The notes beneath the pieces were generated by a model. That model searched no databases, was not told where the DNA came from, and was given only the letters and a program-made list of their open reading frames with translations. Below, one piece after another: positions 29,126 to 38,402 of a stretch of 64,000 nucleotides of DNA (positions are counted from its first letter, which is position 1; every line of letters starts with the position of its first letter). Made by a program: the position numbers and the translations under genes. This DNA comes from Cenarchaeum symbiont of Oopsacas minuta (lineage in GTDB: Archaea; Thermoproteota; Nitrososphaeria; Nitrososphaerales; Nitrosopumilaceae). Location of the stretch: contig JAJIZT010000003.1 of the NCBI GenBank assembly GCA_029948415.1, positions 101,429-165,428 on the forward strand, in the 5' to 3' direction.

Positions 29126-29500
29126 ATGGAAACTCGTCAAGAATTAACTGTTAAAGGAAAAACCGATTCACGGGTAAAAATCACATTGAAAGGATCGAAA
29201 TCTGATGATAAGTTTTTTCCTTTAGTTGATACACTTATAGAAATTCCCGAACAAGATAAAAAAATATATGTCATGCTCAAAGGCCGTGATACTTTACCAG
29301 CTACCGTAGATGACATAGCTAGATTAACATACATTAAAGATAATAATAAAGATCGTCATAGTAATTATGAATATATGATATTTTGTGAACGAGATGGAAA
29401 TAAACGTACAGAGGATATTGCACGTAATTTTGGCATAACTTATATCAGTAGAAATATTGATTTTGAATCAAAATTAAATGAATATTTTGATGGCAGGTAA
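29126..29500 (+). CDS. hypothetical protein next to the restriction-modification operon
   Basis: About 124 residues from the first ATG (a TTG at 29114 is also in frame). Predicted alternating beta/alpha. The segment EYMIFCERDGNKRTEDIARN followed by FGITYI loosely recalls the late part of restriction-endonuclease-like domains, but no catalytic Asp/Glu-x-Lys is evident, so no function is claimed. Lies between the 90-bp repeats and another orphan gene on the same strand. Confidence 0.5.
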   Translation: METRQELTVKGKTDSRVKITLKGSKSDDKFFPLVDTLIEIPEQDKKIYVMLKGRDTLPATVDDIARLTYIKDNNKDRHSNYEYMIFCERDGNKRTEDIARNFGITYISRNIDFESKLNEYFDGR

Positions 29501-29565
29501 TCTTGATGATTACTGAAATTTATGTTGGTTAGTATATTGATTCTATAGATACTGGGTCATCTCCC

Positions 29566-29982
29566 ATGATAAATTCCCGTGAATCCAAACTTTTACGTGA
29601 TACATTTCAATGTCAAGATAGAATTTATAGTAGTATTGGTGTTGTTCTTGAAATAATGAAAGATTCAACATCTGCATCATTAATTGATCCACTTACATTA
29701 ATTATAAAAGCAGAGGATTCATTGGAATCTCAATCATTTGCAAATGAAATTTCAACAGCAATAAATGAAAATCAAGAGGATGATAAAAAAATTGTGTTCA
29801 AACGAGTTGAATTAGAAAATGATTCAAAACCAGTCACTAGGGCATATATGGATCATTTTGAGAAAAAATTAGATAAAGAATCTAAATCTTCTAAAAAGTT
29901 TGCCATACAGCTTACAGTAATTGGTACTCTTGGCGGTATAGGAGGCGGAGTTGCACTATATCACATATTCAAAATACCATGA
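29566..29982 (+). CDS. hypothetical protein with C-terminal membrane helix
   Basis: 138 residues: a soluble acidic/polar region (1-113), then a hydrophobic glycine-rich helix (LTVIGTLGGIGGGVALYHIF) at the extreme C-terminus, like a tail-anchored protein. The middle has DDKKIVFKRVELEN and a Lys-rich stretch before the helix. No family recognised. It lies 65 nt after the previous orphan gene and may be co-transcribed with it. Confidence 0.5.
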   Translation: MINSRESKLLRDTFQCQDRIYSSIGVVLEIMKDSTSASLIDPLTLIIKAEDSLESQSFANEISTAINENQEDDKKIVFKRVELENDSKPVTRAYMDHFEKKLDKESKSSKKFAIQLTVIGTLGGIGGGVALYHIFKIP

Positions 29983-30251
29983 TGTGTAAAATTATAGATA
30001 TAGTTACGAATGAATCTGCATACGATAAATTTGCTGCCAAATTGCCTATCTAATGCCAAAAAATTCAAAATTGGCAATCTGGAGAAGATCGTGATCTCAT
30101 ACCTAACGACTAGATGAGCTCATAACTTCATAGAACCTGTGGGATATGTTCACTACTTGATTATTCATATGGATAGAGTACATATCATCGCTAGAATAAG
30201 CAAGTAAATTACGTATTAAATTCCAAGTATGTGATCTTGAGTCTCTACAGA

Positions 30252-31310
30252 TCAATTCGTGCTCTGATGTTCGAAGAGATTACATATTGATTCTTCATAA
30301 GGTGGGTTTGCAATACCTGCCTCAGTTATTATACTAGATACAAGATCTGGCGGAGTCATATCAAATGCTGGATTTATGATACCAATACCATCTGGCGCCA
30401 TTTTTTTGTCTCCGATTCTAGTAACTTCGTCACCTTTACGCTGTTCAATGATAACATCTTTTGGTCTACTATGCATATCAAATGTGGACAATGGTGCAGC
30501 AACATAAAATGGTATGCCGTGCTGTTTGGCCATAGTGGCAACTTGATATGTGCCAATCTTGTTGTAAACATGTCCAGTTCGTAGTATGCGGTCAGCTCCG
30601 ACTATGACACGGTCAATCATACCTTGTGACATTACATATCCTACAGCAGTGTCTGGAACCAAACTTACATCAAATCCATCGTGCTGTAGCTCAAAAGTGG
30701 TAAGACGTGAACCCTGTTGTACAGGTCGTGTCTCTGTTGCTATAACCTTGATCTCTTTCCCTCCATCGCGTACTGCACGTATTACTCCAAGTGCAGTTCC
30801 ATATGCAACAGTTGCCAAGGCTCCAGCATTGCAATGCGTCATCACAGTGTCTTTTTGTCCAAACAAAACTGCTCCATTTTTACCTATTTTCATGTTTATT
30901 GAAATGTCATCTTCTGCCATCTGTTTAGCTTTTAGTACAACTAGATCCCGTACAGACTGTGCGTCATCTTTTGCTAGATGTGCTGCATCCATTATCTTTT
31001 CTAAACCCCATTTGAGATTTATTGCAGTAGGTCTTGTTTTTTGAAGAATATCCTTTGCAATCTCTAAATCTGCAATAATGGAATCTTTGGAATCGGCATT
31101 ACTTTGTTGCGCTGCCAATGCCATACCAAATGCTCCAGACACGCCAATTGCTGGGGCGCCACGTACTACAAGAGTGCTTATGGCGTCTGCTATCTGTTCA
31201 TATTTGTTATATTCTGCAAAGACTAGTTTGTTGGGAAGCTTTGTCTGATCAACCATGATTACTTTACCGTCTTTCCATTCTACAGTTCGCATAAAATTAT
31301 CCTTTGACAT
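30252..31310 (-). CDS. mtnA: S-methyl-5-thioribose-1-phosphate isomerase family (MtnA/aIF2B-like)
   Basis: 352 residues. RTVEWKDGKVIMVDQTKLP and VRGAPAIGVSGAFGMALA are MtnA blocks. The catalytic Cys is in MTHCNAGALAT and the catalytic Asp in IVGADRI. In archaea the same family includes ribose-1,5-bisphosphate isomerase; the N-terminal match favours MtnA (methionine salvage), but substrate is not proven. A TATA box on this strand (about 31331-31340) supports the ATG at 31310. Confidence 0.88.
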   Translation of the reverse strand: MSKDNFMRTVEWKDGKVIMVDQTKLPNKLVFAEYNKYEQIADAISTLVVRGAPAIGVSGAFGMALAAQQSNADSKDSIIADLEIAKDILQKTRPTAINLKWGLEKIMDAAHLAKDDAQSVRDLVVLKAKQMAEDDISINMKIGKNGAVLFGQKDTVMTHCNAGALATVAYGTALGVIRAVRDGGKEIKVIATETRPVQQGSRLTTFELQHDGFDVSLVPDTAVGYVMSQGMIDRVIVGADRILRTGHVYNKIGTYQVATMAKQHGIPFYVAAPLSTFDMHSRPKDVIIEQRKGDEVTRIGDKKMAPDGIGIINPAFDMTPPDLVSSIITEAGIANPPYEESICNLFEHQSTN

Positions 31311-31330
31311 ATGTAAAATTCAATATAGCT

Positions 31331-32116
31331 TTATTTAAAATAATTCAAATCACAAAAAGGTTGCAAGTTTCTTTTATGATGACTATTTTTGTACATTTGT
31401 ATCACATTTTCTATTATTGCAGCATCTATTCCAAATTTGTCATAAATCTGATTGGGTTTGAGATTCTCATCAAAGATGCTCATTAATATCGTATCTATGG
31501 TCTTATAGTCTATACCAATCTCATTTTGAGCATTATGTTCTTTCCAAAGGTGAGCTCCGGGAGGTTTTTTTATTATTCTATATGGTACGCCAAGATGTTC
31601 TCCAAGCTTTTGAACTTCTGTTTTGTACAGATCTCTAATCGGAAGTATATCTGAAGCACCGTCTCCATACTTTGTAAAATATCCTATGAGATATTCACTT
31701 TTATCGTCGGTGCCAACCACCAAAGAATCGTTGATATTTGCATAATAGTACAACATGGATGCTCTAATTCTAGCTAAAAGATTTCCTACTGCAACTCTAT
31801 TGCCTCTCTCTGATCTTTTTTGAAACTCGTTTAGAATGGATTCTATATTGTACACTTTATATTTAATTCCTAAACTCTTTGCAACCTCTACAGCATCTAC
31901 AGTCTCTTCATTGGGCGTTATGCCTTTATGCGGCATTATGAGAGCATGACATCTGTTAGAACCTATGGCATTTTTGCACAAAAATGCTACAACTATAGAA
32001 TCAATACCGCCACTCAATCCAAAGACAGCATCTTTGCGACCTGTTTGTGATATGTTGTTTTTTATAAATTCAGATATTTTACATGCAATAGTTTCATATT
32101 TTTCTGACATTCTCAT
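31331..32116 (-). CDS. nadE: NAD+ synthetase
   Basis: 261 residues, the short ammonia-dependent form. PP-loop FGLSGGIDS and the downstream KSEYLIGYFTKYGDGASDI, which binds deamido-NAD, are intact, with KPPGAHLW further on. It lacks the glutaminase domain of longer enzymes. Same strand as lysC upstream and mtnA downstream (20-nt gap to mtnA). Confidence 0.94.
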   Translation of the reverse strand: MRMSEKYETIACKISEFIKNNISQTGRKDAVFGLSGGIDSIVVAFLCKNAIGSNRCHALIMPHKGITPNEETVDAVEVAKSLGIKYKVYNIESILNEFQKRSERGNRVAVGNLLARIRASMLYYYANINDSLVVGTDDKSEYLIGYFTKYGDGASDILPIRDLYKTEVQKLGEHLGVPYRIIKKPPGAHLWKEHNAQNEIGIDYKTIDTILMSIFDENLKPNQIYDKFGIDAAIIENVIQMYKNSHHKRNLQPFCDLNYFK

Positions 32117-32322
32117 ATATGCTCTAAATAATTTTACAAATATTCGTATCTACGTGATGATATGACAAAATTTCAAAAATTAAAGATGATTTGTACCTTG
32201 TATAAAGGACCAAAACTTGTACAAGCCATGATCTATATAGATCAAACCTAAATACTTTGATCGCATATACAAGTTAGCGTGTTTGGGGTAACGCCAGGGC
32301 TAGTTCTAGACTATGGCTCAAG

Positions 32323-32369
32323 AAAAAACCCTTGTTGGTAGGATCGGTCATCAGACTGATCAGACCAAC
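32323..32369 (-). terminator. hairpin plus T-tract at the end of lysC
   Basis: GTTGGT (32334-32339) pairs with ACCAAC (32364-32369), with inner GATC and GTC/GAC pairs and an ATCA loop. On the minus strand it is followed by GGGTTTTTTC (T-run at 32323-32328). The hairpin spans the lysC stop codon. A short plus-strand frame here is spurious. Confidence 0.6.
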
Positions 32370-33772
32370 GTTGTTATTTTAGCTCGCTCTATATGTATGG
32401 CTTGTATAGATCTCTCCAAGACGTCACCAGTATCCTCTGTGATGATGATCACCCTAGATGTCTCTTCTTGTGCATCCATGTTTAGTATATTGATATCTGC
32501 TTTACCTAGACGTGCGCTTATTTTGGCTACAATGTTTTGAACTCTCCACATCTCATCTCCAATCAGAGTTATGGCTGCGCGTTTATACGTAATGGAGGCA
32601 AGGGAATCAAATGCTAGGAAATATTTGTTGTTTCTTTTCACATAATCTCCATCTAGAAAGAGAATTCTGACAAATTCTAATCCATCGCGAGAAAAAGGAG
32701 AGAGTATAACAAATTCACTATATCTTTTTTTGTTTTCAAGAGAATGGAGCATCTTTTCACTAGGTTCTTTTTCCATTCTCAGTATGGCACAGTTTTTTTT
32801 ACCTGCTACAATCTTTAATGGATTTGAAGGAGATGTATTCAAATCTCTATGTATGATGGTGAATTTTTTGGGATCCGATGTATTAGATATCGTGAGAGGT
32901 ATCTCCGTACCACAATCTTGTATATCTTTTATGGCTATAGGATCTAATATCTTCATTCCAAAAGTGGCAGCTAGTTTTGCCTCGTTGTATGAGAGATCTT
33001 TTATCAAACTTCCATCATCGACTATCTTTGGATCCGCCGAGTATACTGAAACATCTTTTTCAAAGTCTACACTCACGGTAAATTTATCTTGTAACAGTAT
33101 TCCAATGTCTACTGCCGTCCTGTCAGAACCACCTCTTTCATAAGTGGTAATTACACCACTTGTAGTTTTGCCAACAAATCCACCTATCGTCACTACATCA
33201 CATGTTTTTACTAGTTTGAGGATCTCATGCATATGTTGTTTAGATGCTGAATATAAAAAATTGGTGTACTCTATGTTGTCATCTGTGATAATTGGCCACG
33301 AATTAAAAGAGATAACTGCAGATGAAAGATCACTTTTCTTTAAAACGTCGTTCATTATTTCAGACATTAATAATTCTCCTGAATATGCTAATGCTTTTGA
33401 GCGAACCTCATCTACAAACTTTTCTTTTTCTAAAGATGAAATTATGTTGACACATTTATCAAGATACACCTTTATGATCTCTTTACATGATTGATGGCAC
33501 TGCTCTGGCACATTGTTTAACATTTTTTCATAGACCCGTTCTATGCGACCAAAGTCGTATTTTGTTCCATCTTCAGCAGCAGTACCAATCTCTAACATTA
33601 TGTCAGTTATAGATAACTTTTCTTCGCCTTCTTTAGCTAGGGGTGCGGAAAATACTGCTACAATTTTTGACTCTTTTACAAGATACCGTATTCTTTCAAC
33701 AATGCCAGAAATTCCATCACCATATGTCCCTATGGTGCTACCTCCAAATTTTGCAACTGTAACTTTGTCCAC
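32360..33772 (-). CDS. lysC: aspartate kinase
   Basis: 470 residues from a GTG. It has KFGGST at the N-terminus, TYERGGSDRTAVDIG with catalytic residues, and two ACT-type regulatory domains in the last 150 residues. First step of the aspartate pathway to lysine, threonine and methionine; asd at 48473 gives the second step. An upstream TTG at 33796 is possible, but TATA-like CTTAAATT (33795-33802) sits about 27 nt before the GTG, favouring a leaderless GTG start. Confidence 0.92.
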   Translation of the reverse strand: MDKVTVAKFGGSTIGTYGDGISGIVERIRYLVKESKIVAVFSAPLAKEGEEKLSITDIMLEIGTAAEDGTKYDFGRIERVYEKMLNNVPEQCHQSCKEIIKVYLDKCVNIISSLEKEKFVDEVRSKALAYSGELLMSEIMNDVLKKSDLSSAVISFNSWPIITDDNIEYTNFLYSASKQHMHEILKLVKTCDVVTIGGFVGKTTSGVITTYERGGSDRTAVDIGILLQDKFTVSVDFEKDVSVYSADPKIVDDGSLIKDLSYNEAKLAATFGMKILDPIAIKDIQDCGTEIPLTISNTSDPKKFTIIHRDLNTSPSNPLKIVAGKKNCAILRMEKEPSEKMLHSLENKKRYSEFVILSPFSRDGLEFVRILFLDGDYVKRNNKYFLAFDSLASITYKRAAITLIGDEMWRVQNIVAKISARLGKADINILNMDAQEETSRVIIITEDTGDVLERSIQAIHIERAKITTLV

Positions 33773-33794
33773 ATATTTTACATGATTTGTACCC

Positions 33795-33802
33795 AATTTA
33801 AG
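33795..33802 (-). promoter_or_regulatory. TATA box of lysC, abutting an IS end
   Basis: CTTAAATT on the minus strand, about 27 nt upstream of the GTG. Three bases beyond it begins the miniature element at 33805, so the BRE position is partly replaced by mobile DNA. Confidence 0.5.
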
Positions 33803-33804
33803 AC

Positions 33805-33885
33805 GTATGAGGTCAGCTACTCTGCATTTTTGTGCGTAAATACAGAACTTTCTTGATAATTATGGGCAGGGACGTGACCTCATAC
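33805..33885. mobile_element. 81-bp miniature element with GTATGAGGTCA ends
   Basis: GTATGAGGTCAGCT (33805-33818) and its near inverse ACGTGACCTCATAC (33872-33885) bound 81 bp. Its first 40 bp are nearly the same as those at 22761 and 34221, showing a shared IS end. Confidence 0.65.
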
Positions 33886-34125
33886 CATACAAGGCACATA
33901 CATCTTGACGAATATACGAACAAGATGGAACGTATGAACAAGGAGATTAGAGAACGAGAGAAAATCATACGAGGAATTAAAAAGATGGATTCTCCAATAT
34001 TCCAAGGCTTACAGATTTATCACAATTATTGGACCACGCATTGAAATAGGAAACAAAACACCATCTGATACTGCAGAGATCATCGTAGCAGTGGATCCTC
34101 TGCGCCATATTATTAGATAATGTGC
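33886..34125 (+). pseudogene. transposase C-terminal fragment (archaeal IS6-like DDE type)
   Basis: Starts directly at the end of the miniature element. The reading HTRHIHLDEYTNKMERMNKE, then REKIIRGIKKMD and QIYHNY, then a frameshift and NKTPSDTAEI, is the C-terminal part of an archaeal DDE transposase whose last catalytic Glu would be in KMERMN. Everything upstream is absent. Confidence 0.6.
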
Positions 34126-34220
34126 ATTGAACGAATCATCTCTCAACACTATTTTTAGTATTGAGATATTGCTTAATTCTATGATCCATATCTAGACTTT
34201 GCACGGTTTACAGAATCTCG

Positions 34221-34260
34221 GTATGAGGTCAGCTACTCTGCATTTTTGTGCGTAAATGCA
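34221..34260. repeat. solitary GTATGAGGTCAGCT-type IS end
   Basis: 40 bp nearly identical to 33805-33844 and 22761-22800. An IS630 element begins 4 bp further on, at a TA. Confidence 0.6.
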
Positions 34261-34264
34261 TCTA

Positions 34265-35348
34265 TACCCGATAGCATAAGTTTGTTCAATTTCCATCAAC
34301 AAATCCAAAGATTTATGGATCGGCATTATTAAAAAACAAGCATGAAAGTTAGTAATGACGACCTTCTTCAGGCATACGAAAGATACACGTGAAAAAGATA
34401 GACTGCATGGAATATGTTGCATCCAAATACATGGATACAGTATATCCAAAACTGCAAGCATATTGTTCGTTTCATATCAATGCGTCAAAAAATGGCTCAC
34501 AAAATATGAAGAACATGGACTCAAAGGCCTGAAAGGAGTCCGTTCTGGAAGACCACGACTAATATCTACAAAAAAGTTTGTAAAGTTACAAAATATGTTT
34601 ACAGAGACTGGAACTGTAATAACTGCAAAGCAATTAAAACACGAGATCAATAAAAAAACTGGAATATCATACACACGTATATAGAATAATGCGTAACTGG
34701 GATCTAACTGCAAAGGTACCGCAAAAAGTTCATGCTAGTGCAGCCTCTGCAAAAGAATATAGTAAATGGCATACACATATTTCATACGTAATTAGGCATG
34801 TAACTCCTCAAGGATACAAAGTATTCATTCAAGATGAATCAATTGTAGGTCTTGACGGAAAGACCAAGAAAAAATTTTGGTGTAGACGTGATGAACGACC
34901 CCAACAGATCATACGAGGAAATCATCAAAAATTTATGATATATGGCATAAAAGGAATTAATGGAGAACAATGTTTTAGAGCTTTTGATAAATTTGACGGT
35001 CCCACATTTTTCAAATTTGTCAAAATAATGGTTGGAAAATACAAAAAAATAGTGTTAATCGTAGATCGAGCTAGACAACATATGACAAAAAAGCTTGAAA
35101 AATATGTTAAAGCAAACAAAGACAAGATAAAAATTGAATATCTTCCACCTGCATCACCACAGCTAAGCAGTATTGAAGCAATTTGGTTAAAGTGTAAACG
35201 TGAGAAAGATTATTCGATATACTATCCAACAATCGATGACAAGAAGCGTGCCATTATGGAATACTTGAGAACGCAAAGATTTCCAAACAATGTTATGGAT
35301 TATTTTGCTCATGAATCAGCAATTTGAACGAACTTATGATCTGCGGTA
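34265..35348 (+). mobile_element. IS630-family insertion sequence
   Basis: 1,084 bp flanked by TA on both sides (34263-34264 and 35349-35350), the target preference of IS630. Imperfect terminal inverted repeats: TACCCGATAGCATAAG at the left and, inverted, TACCGCAGATCATAAG at the right. Related solitary ends occur at 14287, 28787 and 44041. Confidence 0.85.
34342..35327 (+). pseudogene. IS630 transposase, frameshifted
   Basis: Three frames together give a full transposase. MKVSNDDLLQAYERYT (from 34342) ends at a frameshift. REKDRLHGICCIQIHGYS and the HTH region with GLKGVRSGRPR follow (to 34684). Then, after a second shift, comes the catalytic half (34689-35327) with Asp in FIQDES, Asp in LIVDRARQH and Glu in SSIEAIW, preceded by LPPASPQL. 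Two shifts make it inactive unless recoded. Confidence 0.8.
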
Positions 35349-35531
35349 TACATCTCTCGAATAACGGATTACATCACATATAGCTGTATCAGCTTTATTG
35401 AAATAATCCTTTATTTCTTTAACATCATCATTAGTAATATTACCTGTTTGACATATGTTGAACGCATTAATTATTTGTTTAATATCTTTGTTGAGATAAT
35501 ATGATTCTATTTTTAATCGCTTTTTTATCAT
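35334..35531 (-). pseudogene. small gene truncated by the IS630 insertion
   Basis: 65 residues, beginning MIKKRLKIESYYLNKDIKQI. The final Arg-Arg-Ser and stop are encoded by the IS630 terminal repeat itself, so the native C-terminus was lost by insertion at a TA. It overlaps the next frame (35479-35673) by about 50 nt; the two may be one gene split by an indel. No family recognised. Confidence 0.5.
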
Positions 35532-35673
35532 CTTCTCCTTTATTGAATATTAAATATCCTACAACAATTCCTATTATCACATCAACTATTAATGCGATAC
35601 CAGTTGGTACGTCATAGAATATTGAACACCACACATAAGCAAAAATAATAACAACTAAAGATAATAACCCCAA
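35479..35673 (-). CDS. small two-helix membrane protein
   Basis: 64 residues: helix MGLLSLVVIIFAYVWCSIF, then a short loop, then a second hydrophobic helix and a charged tail (NKGEDDKKAIKNR). Its 3' end overlaps the truncated frame at 35334 in another phase. If fused by an indel they would form a membrane protein with a soluble helical tail. Function unknown. Confidence 0.4.
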   Translation of the reverse strand: MGLLSLVVIIFAYVWCSIFYDVPTGIALIVDVIIGIVVGYLIFNKGEDDKKAIKNRIILSQQRY

Positions 35674-35704
35674 CTTTTCATTAGTTGAAAACAGTCAATA
35701 ACAT

Positions 35705-35992
35705 CTATTCGTCATTTATGTCTGGATATATTGACGCCATCATTATTTGAGGTTCTTTATGAAAATCTTTGAAATATTTTAGTGCGTCTGATAAATTTTT
35801 ATCATCTTGGTTTATTGCTTGGTATGTATGTTTGGCAACATCCATTTTTTTAACATGCCATTTATCACATTCTAATTTTTTCTTAATGGTTTCATATCCA
35901 TTCTCTGAACATCGATAATCAATTACCCATTTTTTATCACTAAATAATGGTTTATCCGATTTCGGTATGGGCTTTCTATCTCTGCTAAACAT
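35705..35992 (-). CDS. hypothetical protein
   Basis: 95 residues, charged, with MFSRDRKPIPKSDKPLF at the start and no membrane segment. Upstream of the small membrane protein on the same strand with a 31-nt gap, so probably one operon interrupted downstream by the IS630. No family recognised. Confidence 0.45.
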   Translation of the reverse strand: MFSRDRKPIPKSDKPLFSDKKWVIDYRCSENGYETIKKKLECDKWHVKKMDVAKHTYQAINQDDKNLSDALKYFKDFHKEPQIMMASIYPDINDE

Positions 35993-36072
35993 AACTAATT
36001 TTAACTAAAAATAACTATTAATCCTTCTGCTATGTAAAAAAAATAAAAATTTTTAATAGGTTTACTTTTAGC

Positions 36073-36162
36073 ATGAATATGGAACCAGTCAAGGTAGCGG
36101 ACACAGTAAAGAAGATCGCAGAATCGCCAATAACAATTAGACACATATACTTAGTTGCATAA
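36073..36162 (+). pseudogene. N-terminal gene stub cut by IS-A
   Basis: MNMEPVKVADTVKKIAESPI and six further residues, then the frame enters the IS-A left end (from 36149) and stops at once. It looks like a host gene interrupted by the IS fragment; I could not identify its continuation. Confidence 0.35.
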
Positions 36163-36378
36163 CCTGCCTAAATACCATATAGACAGAATTCAAACCTAAA
36201 CAAATAGATCACCCCATGATTAGGTCTATTCATGCAAACAAACAACATCAGGAATGATCCACGTTGAATACGATGGTATTGTTTATTGTACGGTTTTTAT
36301 CTGACATGTGTGCAATCAGGAGGTTCTGCATACATGGCTGATAGCAAATACGTCAAATGGGGCACGCATCTAACCATA
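36149..36378 (+). mobile_element. IS-A left-end fragment
   Basis: ACTTAGTTGCATAACCTGCC onward is nearly identical to 23593-23822 and 42752-42980, then breaks off in the start of the transposase frame (at the ..ATCTAACCAT.. position), where an IS110-like sequence begins. Confidence 0.8.
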
Positions 36379-36379
36379 T

Positions 36380-37386
36380 GTGCCCAAGAGATCAAAGAAT
36401 TCAGATGGTTGTTTAAATGACAAATCCAAAAGAAAGCCACAAAATGCAAACAAAAACACCATGGCTGTTGGGAGAAAGTCCATGTTCGTTGGAGTTGATG
36501 CACACAAGAAATTTTTCCAGATAGCAATAGTTGACAACAAAGGCATTAAACGTGCGAGTTGAAAACCGACATGCAGATATTAGAAAATTTTTCCAAAGTA
36601 TGCCAAAGATTGTGATGGAATCATCGTCTGTCTGGCATGGATTATTTCGATACATGACCGATGGGCTGGATCTTGATGTTGTTCTATCAGACAAAAGCTA
36701 TTGCAGTATCCACTAAAAAAACAGACAAGGTTGATGCACAAATCATAGCAGACTTGTTGCGTGGAGGATATATCAAATGTGCCAAACAAAAAGACAGTTG
36801 AGCAAAGGCAGCTGATCCGGTACAGACACAAGCTAGTTCAAGTAAGAACATCTATGATACATGGAATATTGCTCCAAAAAGGAATAAAGATTCCTGGAAA
36901 AACATTTTCCTACAAATATGTAACAAGCCTCAAGGCCATATAGAATAAACGGTTTTCTTGCATCTATTTACCTTTACGATCAGAAAATAGCCGATGCCAA
37001 CATGATGATCTACAAGAGTGCACGCACAAGTAGAGATACTAAAGACGATTCCTGGAATTGCTGATTTTACAGCTTTGACGATTGCATCAGAGATTGAAAG
37101 ATTTTCAGATCCTGAAAAACTCAAATCATATGCAGGACTTGCCCCATCAGTTCGCAACTCTGCTGACGTGGTGCATCATGGCCACATAACATAGTAGGAT
37201 GCTACGATGGGTTTTAGTAGAATCAATCCGCTCTCACGTGTTGAATGCATTAAAACTGATATTTTACAAAAGACTTGCAAAAAAGAGAGGCAATTCCAAA
37301 GCCGTAGTTGCAACTGCAGCAAAGATGCTAAAAGTCATTTACTGGTTGCTAAAAGATGGGAGAGATTTTGAACAAAATTACAGTTA
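36380..37386 (+). pseudogene. IS110-family transposase, copy 1, multiply frameshifted
   Basis: Broken frames together show the DEDD domain start FVGVDAHKKFFQIAIVDNKG, then MESSSVWHGLFRYM and TDKVDAQIIADLLRGGYIK. The C-terminal Transposase_20 region follows, with IPGIADFTALTIASEIG (frameshifted), YAGLAPSVRNS and the tail to 37386. At least four shifts; inactive. Confidence 0.75.
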
Positions 37387-37659
37387 GATGTACAACCGCG
37401 AGTGGATTTATGGAGATAATGCTCCGATGTGATAACTGCGGCAATCTCTAACAAGTGGACGAAGACGGTTGTGGGAATAATATCTCGAATAGATTCTCAT
37501 TTTTAATTGGAAAGCCACACATAGCGAACGCTAAACAATAATACGCAAAAAAGCACGAAATACTTGAAACAATGCACATAGATATTTTAACATGGAAGGC
37601 ACACGGTAAGAGCGTCTTTGAAGAGGTAACTCCGTATTGTTTAATAGCTTATCTCATAC
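37387..37659. mobile_element. right-end remnant of the GTATGAG-type IS
   Basis: The stretch 37446-37590, read in inverse, matches 22790-22930 (GTTTAGCGTTCGCTATGTG is shared). The end GGTAAGAGCGTCTTTGAAG...AGCTTATCTCATAC (37605-37659) matches the right end of the scar at 14265-14520. Confidence 0.65.
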
Positions 37660-37707
37660 GAATCTCGAGAGACAAGTATTATATAATACATATATCCAAA
37701 GGTAATA

Positions 37708-37836
37708 ATGAATACGCACATATCAATTGACAACATGACCGATGAACAGATAATCGAAAATGTCGAATCTGGTAAAATATCTTCTTGCACATACAACTCG
37801 TTTACAGAGTATATCAAAGGAATGGAATCTGATTAA
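37708..37836 (+). CDS. small hypothetical protein (42 residues)
   Basis: MNTHISIDNMTDEQIIENVE, then SGKISSCTYNSFTEYIKG and a short acidic end. An AT-rich TATA-like stretch (37681-37693) lies upstream. The amphipathic character is credible but the frame is short and sits among IS debris. Confidence 0.35.
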   Translation: MNTHISIDNMTDEQIIENVESGKISSCTYNSFTEYIKGMESD

Positions 37837-38402
37837 CCTCTAAGGTTTTTTTATGATACAATTAAAACCCATAAATAATTTTAAAGAAATACGCCTTCAC
37901 TAAATGTTGATCAACAAATACATATCGATGCTGTAATACATTCATTTGCAGGAGTAATTCCTCATTTATTGGATTTAAATATCAAATCATCTCGCATCGA
38001 GTTTAAGATTGATGAGAATCACACACTAAAATTTATAGTAAATGTGAAAGCACTATATGTTATGTTTTTGTAATACTATATCCTAAAAAAGCTCATATTG
38101 TTATACAGAACCGACGCCCACACAGTTACTATTATCAATGATAATCGTCATAACTTTCCATGAATAAGAAAACTTGCCAATAATTCCAACACATTTACCT
38201 ACAATCACATCCAAATTAACAATAGACCTTGTGCACAATCAAATTCTAAATTGAAAATGTTAAATTTTTAGACATAAATTAACCATATGTGCACAGAAAA
38301 ACTAGGACTTTAGAAGGTTGTAAGAATAAGAACAAAAAGAGATCTGGCCATTACAAAACTAAAAAACAAACAAAATCATTACCGTATTTTGACAGATCCT
38401 AC
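37837..38402. other. non-coding stretch with a possible gene remnant
   Basis: From about 37893 to 38074 one frame lacks an obvious start but reads sensibly (HIDAVIHSFAGVIPHLLDLN..., ending KALYVMFL), possibly a decayed small gene. The rest is AT-rich, without repeats recognised elsewhere, up to the left end of the second IS110 remnant (near 38285). Confidence 0.3.

Noticed and set aside
32260-32330. Possible tRNA or small RNA upstream of nadE
   Set aside because: A TAGTTCTAGACT stretch loosely resembles a T arm, but no acceptor or anticodon stem could be folded; only the terminator hairpin is supported.
32313-32540. 75-codon plus-strand frame
   Set aside because: Begins in the lysC terminator hairpin and runs antisense to lysC.
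36380-37386. Bridge RNA of an IS110 element
   Set aside because: IS110 elements can encode a guide RNA in their ends, but both copies here are so decayed that no intact end or folded RNA could be defended.
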